From contig CAXBJB010000002.1 in assembly GCA_963976055.1 (NCBI GenBank), positions 310,001 to 374,000 on the forward strand: 64,000 nt of DNA, in the 5' to 3' direction. How positions within the stretch are numbered: the first letter of the stretch is position 1; each line of letters begins with the position of its first letter. The notes under the pieces are model-generated. The model made no database searches. It was not told the DNA's origin and saw only the letters and a list, made by a program, of their open reading frames with translations. The DNA is from UBA1479 sp963976055. GTDB lineage: Bacteria; Pseudomonadota; Alphaproteobacteria; Rhodospirillales; Casp-alpha2. The position numbers were made by a program, and so were the translations under genes. Of the stretch, positions 60,086 through 64,000 are shown piece by piece.

Positions 60086-60946
60086 ATGCTGTTTATTGTA
60101 GGCTCATTGGTTGTGCTGGTGTCCGTGTTCGGTGCCTACGGCGTCCACGGTAGCTTCGCCGTGCTATGGCAGCCGCTTGAATTCATCATCATCTTCGGCG
60201 GCGCCATCGGGGCGTTCATCACCGGCAACCCGAAGTCGGTGATCAAGGGCGTCATGGGGTCCTTCAAGACCCTGATCAAAGGCCCCACGTATACTCGCGA
60301 ACACTATGAAGAGCTTCTCGGTTGCCTCTATTCGGTGTTCCGTCTGGCCAAGACCAAGGGTGACCTGGCGCTCGAAGCGCATGTGGAAAAACCGGACGAA
60401 AGCACCCTGTTCGCCAATTTTCCGCTGTTTCACGGCGACCATCACGCCATCGAATTCCTGTGCGACTATCTGCGCCTGTTGACCCTGGGGGCGTCCAATC
60501 CGCACGAAATCGAATCGGTCATGGATGCCGAATTGGAAAAGCACCACGAAGAGTTGCACGCCATCTCCGGCGCCTGGCAGAGCATGGCCGACGCGACCCC
60601 GGCGCTGGGCATCGTCGCCGCCGTGCTGGGCGTCATCGTGACCATGGGCTCGATCACCGAACCGCCGGAAGTTTTGGGCAACCTGATCGCGGCGGCCCTG
60701 GTCGGGACGTTCAGCGGAATTTTCTTCGCCTATGGCTTCATGGCCCCCATCGCGGCCTCCCTGACCAATACCTACAGCGCCGATGCCGCCTACCTGAACT
60801 GCATCAAGATCGCGCTGGTCGGCCACATGCAGGGATACGCCCCGCAGGTGTCCGTGGAATTCGCGCGCAAGACCTTGGCGCACGGCTTGCGGCCGACCTT
60901 TGCCGAGGTCGAGGAAATGGTCACCAACTTGCCCGCGGCGTCGTGA
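60086..60946 (+). CDS. motA: Flagellar motor stator protein MotA
   Basis: A 286-residue protein with four membrane helices (about 1-22, 31-48, 168-190 and 200-220), the cytoplasmic loop with charged residues that pull on FliG, and the conserved region PALGIVAAVLGVIVTMGS...LGNLIAAALVGTFSGIFFAYGF. With MotB it forms a proton channel. Next gene 91 bp downstream is motB. Confidence 0.95.
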   Translation: MLFIVGSLVVLVSVFGAYGVHGSFAVLWQPLEFIIIFGGAIGAFITGNPKSVIKGVMGSFKTLIKGPTYTREHYEELLGCLYSVFRLAKTKGDLALEAHVEKPDESTLFANFPLFHGDHHAIEFLCDYLRLLTLGASNPHEIESVMDAELEKHHEELHAISGAWQSMADATPALGIVAAVLGVIVTMGSITEPPEVLGNLIAAALVGTFSGIFFAYGFMAPIAASLTNTYSADAAYLNCIKIALVGHMQGYAPQVSVEFARKTLAHGLRPTFAEVEEMVTNLPAAS

Positions 60947-61037
60947 TAAGCACCCCTCCTGCCGCCGGTCGCATGCATTCCCGTGACCACGGCAGCGCGA
61001 ACGGCCGAAACGGGACGGACCCCATAGGAAGGGCCTG

Positions 61038-62183
61038 ATGGCGGACGAAGCCGCAAAACAACCGATCATCATCAAGAAGATCAAGAAGGGCGGACACGGC
61101 CATCACGGTGGCGCGTGGAAAATCGCCTATGCCGACTTCGTGACCGCCATGATGGCGTTCTTCCTGCTGCTGTGGCTGTTGAACTCGGTCACCCAGGAAT
61201 CCCTCGAAGGCATCTCCAACTATTTCGCGCCGGTGTCCACGTCGCAGACGACCAGCGGGTCCGGCGACATCCTGCAGGGCAAGACCATTACCGAGGAAGG
61301 CATTTCCTCGAACGCCACGGCGCGCGACAGCGTGACCGTCGATCTGCCGCCGCCCAAGGCCGGCACCGGCGGCGACCTGTCCGAGGGCGAGGCCGAATCC
61401 AAGGCCCAACCGAGCGAAGAGGACCTTGAGGCCCAGGCCGCCAAGAAGGAACAGGAAGCCTTCGAGGACGCCCAGGAAGAGCTGCAAAAGACGCTGGAAA
61501 GCGTGCCCCAGATGCGCCAGCTGAAAAACAGCCTGCTGGTCGACAACACGCCCGAGGGCCTGCGCATTCAGCTGATCGACCGCGACGGTCTGGCCATGTT
61601 CCCGTCGGGCTCCTCCAAGATGTTCCTGCATACGGAACGCCTGTTGGAACTGGTGTCCAAGGTCATCCTGTCGATGCCCCAGGACATCTCGATTTCCGGG
61701 CATACGGACGCGACCGCGTTCGCCAGCAAGGATTACGGCAACTGGGAACTGTCGTCGGACCGCGCCAATTCGGCGCGCCGTGCGCTCGAAAGCTTCGGCG
61801 TGCCCGATGCCAGGATTCAGCGCGTCGTCGGCAAGTCGGCGACCGACCCCCTGATCGCCGAAGACCCCAAGCATCCGTCCAACCGGCGGCTCTCGATCAT
61901 TCTGCTGCGTGGCACCGGCCGTGAGGCGGAAAAGGAAAAGACCCAAAAGGACGCCGAGGAAAAGGCCAGGAAGGAACGCGAGAACGAAGCCCTGCCCGGC
62001 CTCAACGAGATCAAGCGTCAGCAGCGGCAGGAGGACGGCGGGGCTTCCGCCCCGAAGCTAGAGCCCGAGGGCCTGCGTCTGCCCGCGCCCGGCGAGGTTG
62101 CTCCGGCCCGACCTGCGCAACCGGCGGCACCGGCATTGCCGGGGATCAACCTTGAAATTCGCGGCGATATTAAGTCACAGTAG
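61038..62183 (+). CDS. motB: Flagellar motor stator protein MotB
   Basis: A 381-residue protein: basic N-terminus (KKIKKGGHGHHGG), one membrane helix carrying the proton-accepting D33 (KIAYADFVTAMMAFFLLLWLL), a long acidic/Gln plug-linker (about 100-160) and an OmpA-like peptidoglycan-binding domain (SISGHTDATAF, SSDRANSARRALESFGV, NRRLSIILL). The C-terminal 90 residues are a charged, Pro/Ala-rich tail. Confidence 0.95.
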   Translation: MADEAAKQPIIIKKIKKGGHGHHGGAWKIAYADFVTAMMAFFLLLWLLNSVTQESLEGISNYFAPVSTSQTTSGSGDILQGKTITEEGISSNATARDSVTVDLPPPKAGTGGDLSEGEAESKAQPSEEDLEAQAAKKEQEAFEDAQEELQKTLESVPQMRQLKNSLLVDNTPEGLRIQLIDRDGLAMFPSGSSKMFLHTERLLELVSKVILSMPQDISISGHTDATAFASKDYGNWELSSDRANSARRALESFGVPDARIQRVVGKSATDPLIAEDPKHPSNRRLSIILLRGTGREAEKEKTQKDAEEKARKERENEALPGLNEIKRQQRQEDGGASAPKLEPEGLRLPAPGEVAPARPAQPAAPALPGINLEIRGDIKSQ

Positions 62184-62235
62184 GTTCCGGACGGTCGACG
62201 CGCTGGCGGCGTGACCGGAGGCACAGGGACACGAC

Positions 62236-62961
62236 ATGCGCCACAAACCCATATCGGACACGCGGTTCTTTTTCGCGACGGCGCCTCTGCCCTGTCCGTA
62301 CCTGCCGGACCGGGTCGAACGGCGCGTGGTCACCGAACTGTTCGGGCGCGACGCCACGCGGCTTCACGATCAATTGTCCTATGCCGGATTCCGCCGTTCC
62401 CACGGCATTGTCTATGCTCCGGCGTGTCCCGGCTGCGACGCCTGCAAGGCCGTGCGGATCGCCGTCGACGGCTTCGACCTGCGTCCGTCCATGAAGCGGA
62501 TTTTGAAAGCCAACACGGACCTGTCGGCACGCATGGCGCAGCCGGCCGCCAGCCAGGAACAATATCGCCTGTTCCAACGCTATCAGGCGTCGCGCCATTC
62601 CGGCGGCGACATGTCCAAGATGGATTACCTCGATTACCAGGCGCTGATCGAGGACACCCCCATCGACACCGGCCTGATCACCTTCCGCGACGGCCAGGGC
62701 ACGCTGATGGGGGCCATGCTGGCCGACCGCCTGGGCGACGGGCTGTCCGCGGTCTACAGCTATTTCGACCCGGAACAGCCGCGCCGGGGCATGGGCACCT
62801 ACATGATCCTGTGGCTGATCGACGAAGCCAAGCGCCTCGGCCTGCCTTATGTCTACCTGGGGTTCTGGATCGAGGGCTGCAACAAGATGTCCTACAAGGC
62901 GCGGTTCCGCCCGCTGGAAATCCACACGGCACGGGGCTGGGTGCCCTTTTCCGAAGTCTGA
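62236..62961 (+). CDS. bpt: Aminoacyl-tRNA-protein transferase (Bpt/Ate type)
   Basis: A 241-residue enzyme that adds an amino acid from its tRNA (Leu in bacterial Bpt) to N-terminal residues, marking proteins for ClpAP. N-domain cysteines are in ATAPLPCPYLP and ACPGCDACKAVRI; the C-domain GNAT-like part has FDPEQPRRGMGTYMILWLIDEAKRLGLPYVYLGFWIEGCNKMSYK. Normal length. It lies 52 bp after motB and converges with the ATPase gene. Confidence 0.93.
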   Translation: MRHKPISDTRFFFATAPLPCPYLPDRVERRVVTELFGRDATRLHDQLSYAGFRRSHGIVYAPACPGCDACKAVRIAVDGFDLRPSMKRILKANTDLSARMAQPAASQEQYRLFQRYQASRHSGGDMSKMDYLDYQALIEDTPIDTGLITFRDGQGTLMGAMLADRLGDGLSAVYSYFDPEQPRRGMGTYMILWLIDEAKRLGLPYVYLGFWIEGCNKMSYKARFRPLEIHTARGWVPFSEV

Positions 62962-62974
62962 ACCGGTCTCTGGT

Positions 62975-64000
<1,026 letters not shown>

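Overview
The window is a dense, GC-rich stretch of an alphaproteobacterial chromosome, most likely from the Rhodospirillales. Three conserved gene orders point there: dusB-ntrB-ntrC-ntrY-ntrX-trkA-hfq-hflX, bc1 chaperone-yceD-rpmF-plsX-fabH-ihfA-merR-tRNA-Pro, and nrdR-ribD-ribE-ribBX-ribH-nusB-thiL. Mg-type HemB, fused IspDF, K+-insensitive HppA and a Bpt-type aminoacyl-transferase agree. The genus cannot be fixed from the sequence alone.

Layout. 1-5283 (+): tail of a D-Ala-D-Ala carboxypeptidase, then tmk-holB-metG-tatD-MBL hydrolase. 5284-14417: a looser region with a lone EAL protein in an AT-rich patch, a TauD-type dioxygenase divergent from a LysR regulator, a VOC protein, a class III aminotransferase, mazG, a lipoprotein, YjbR, a beta-hydroxyacid dehydrogenase, an inositol-monophosphatase-like enzyme and a small unknown gene. 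14531-25603 (-): the nitrogen/redox two-component cluster with dusB, trkA, a HAD phosphatase, hfq and hflX. 25687-29640: a CcsA-like membrane protein, ispDF, an unusual receiver-domain protein, cutA and a small wHTH-like protein. 29944-31445: a 2Fe-2S ferredoxin-like gene, then a decayed mobile-element remnant between two perfect 39-bp repeats, ending in a candidate small RNA. 31553-36176 (-): tRNA-Pro, merR, ihfA, fabH, plsX, rpmF, yceD and a bc1 chaperone, with bamE divergent. 36959-47513 (-): hppA, fliL-like, thiL, nusB, the riboflavin genes, nrdR, glyA, rpiB and a small unknown. 47564-64000: icmF divergent from hemB, cheW, an alpha/beta hydrolase, a class III CoA-transferase, a penicillin-acylase-type hydrolase, threonine dehydratase, a membrane methyltransferase, a flavin reductase, motA-motB, bpt and the C-terminal part of a P-type cation ATPase.

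Most of the window is housekeeping. The most novel signal is at 30331-31440. Two copies of a promoter-like module each carry a CRP-type operator centred exactly 41.5 bp before the same 39-bp sequence. The right-hand copy runs on through a CU-rich stretch into a strong intrinsic terminator, which looks like an 80-nt CRP/FNR-activated small RNA. Between the copies lie a frameshifted YqaJ-type recombinase relic and clusters of G-rich repeats that resemble integrase arm sites. The simplest reading is an element that integrated into the sRNA gene while resupplying its promoter. Other points of interest are a receiver protein with Glu in place of the phosphoacceptor Asp, a RibB whose GTP-cyclohydrolase-like domain has lost its zinc cysteines, an NtrX without the GAFTGA loop, and a perfect 14-bp palindrome between icmF and hemB.
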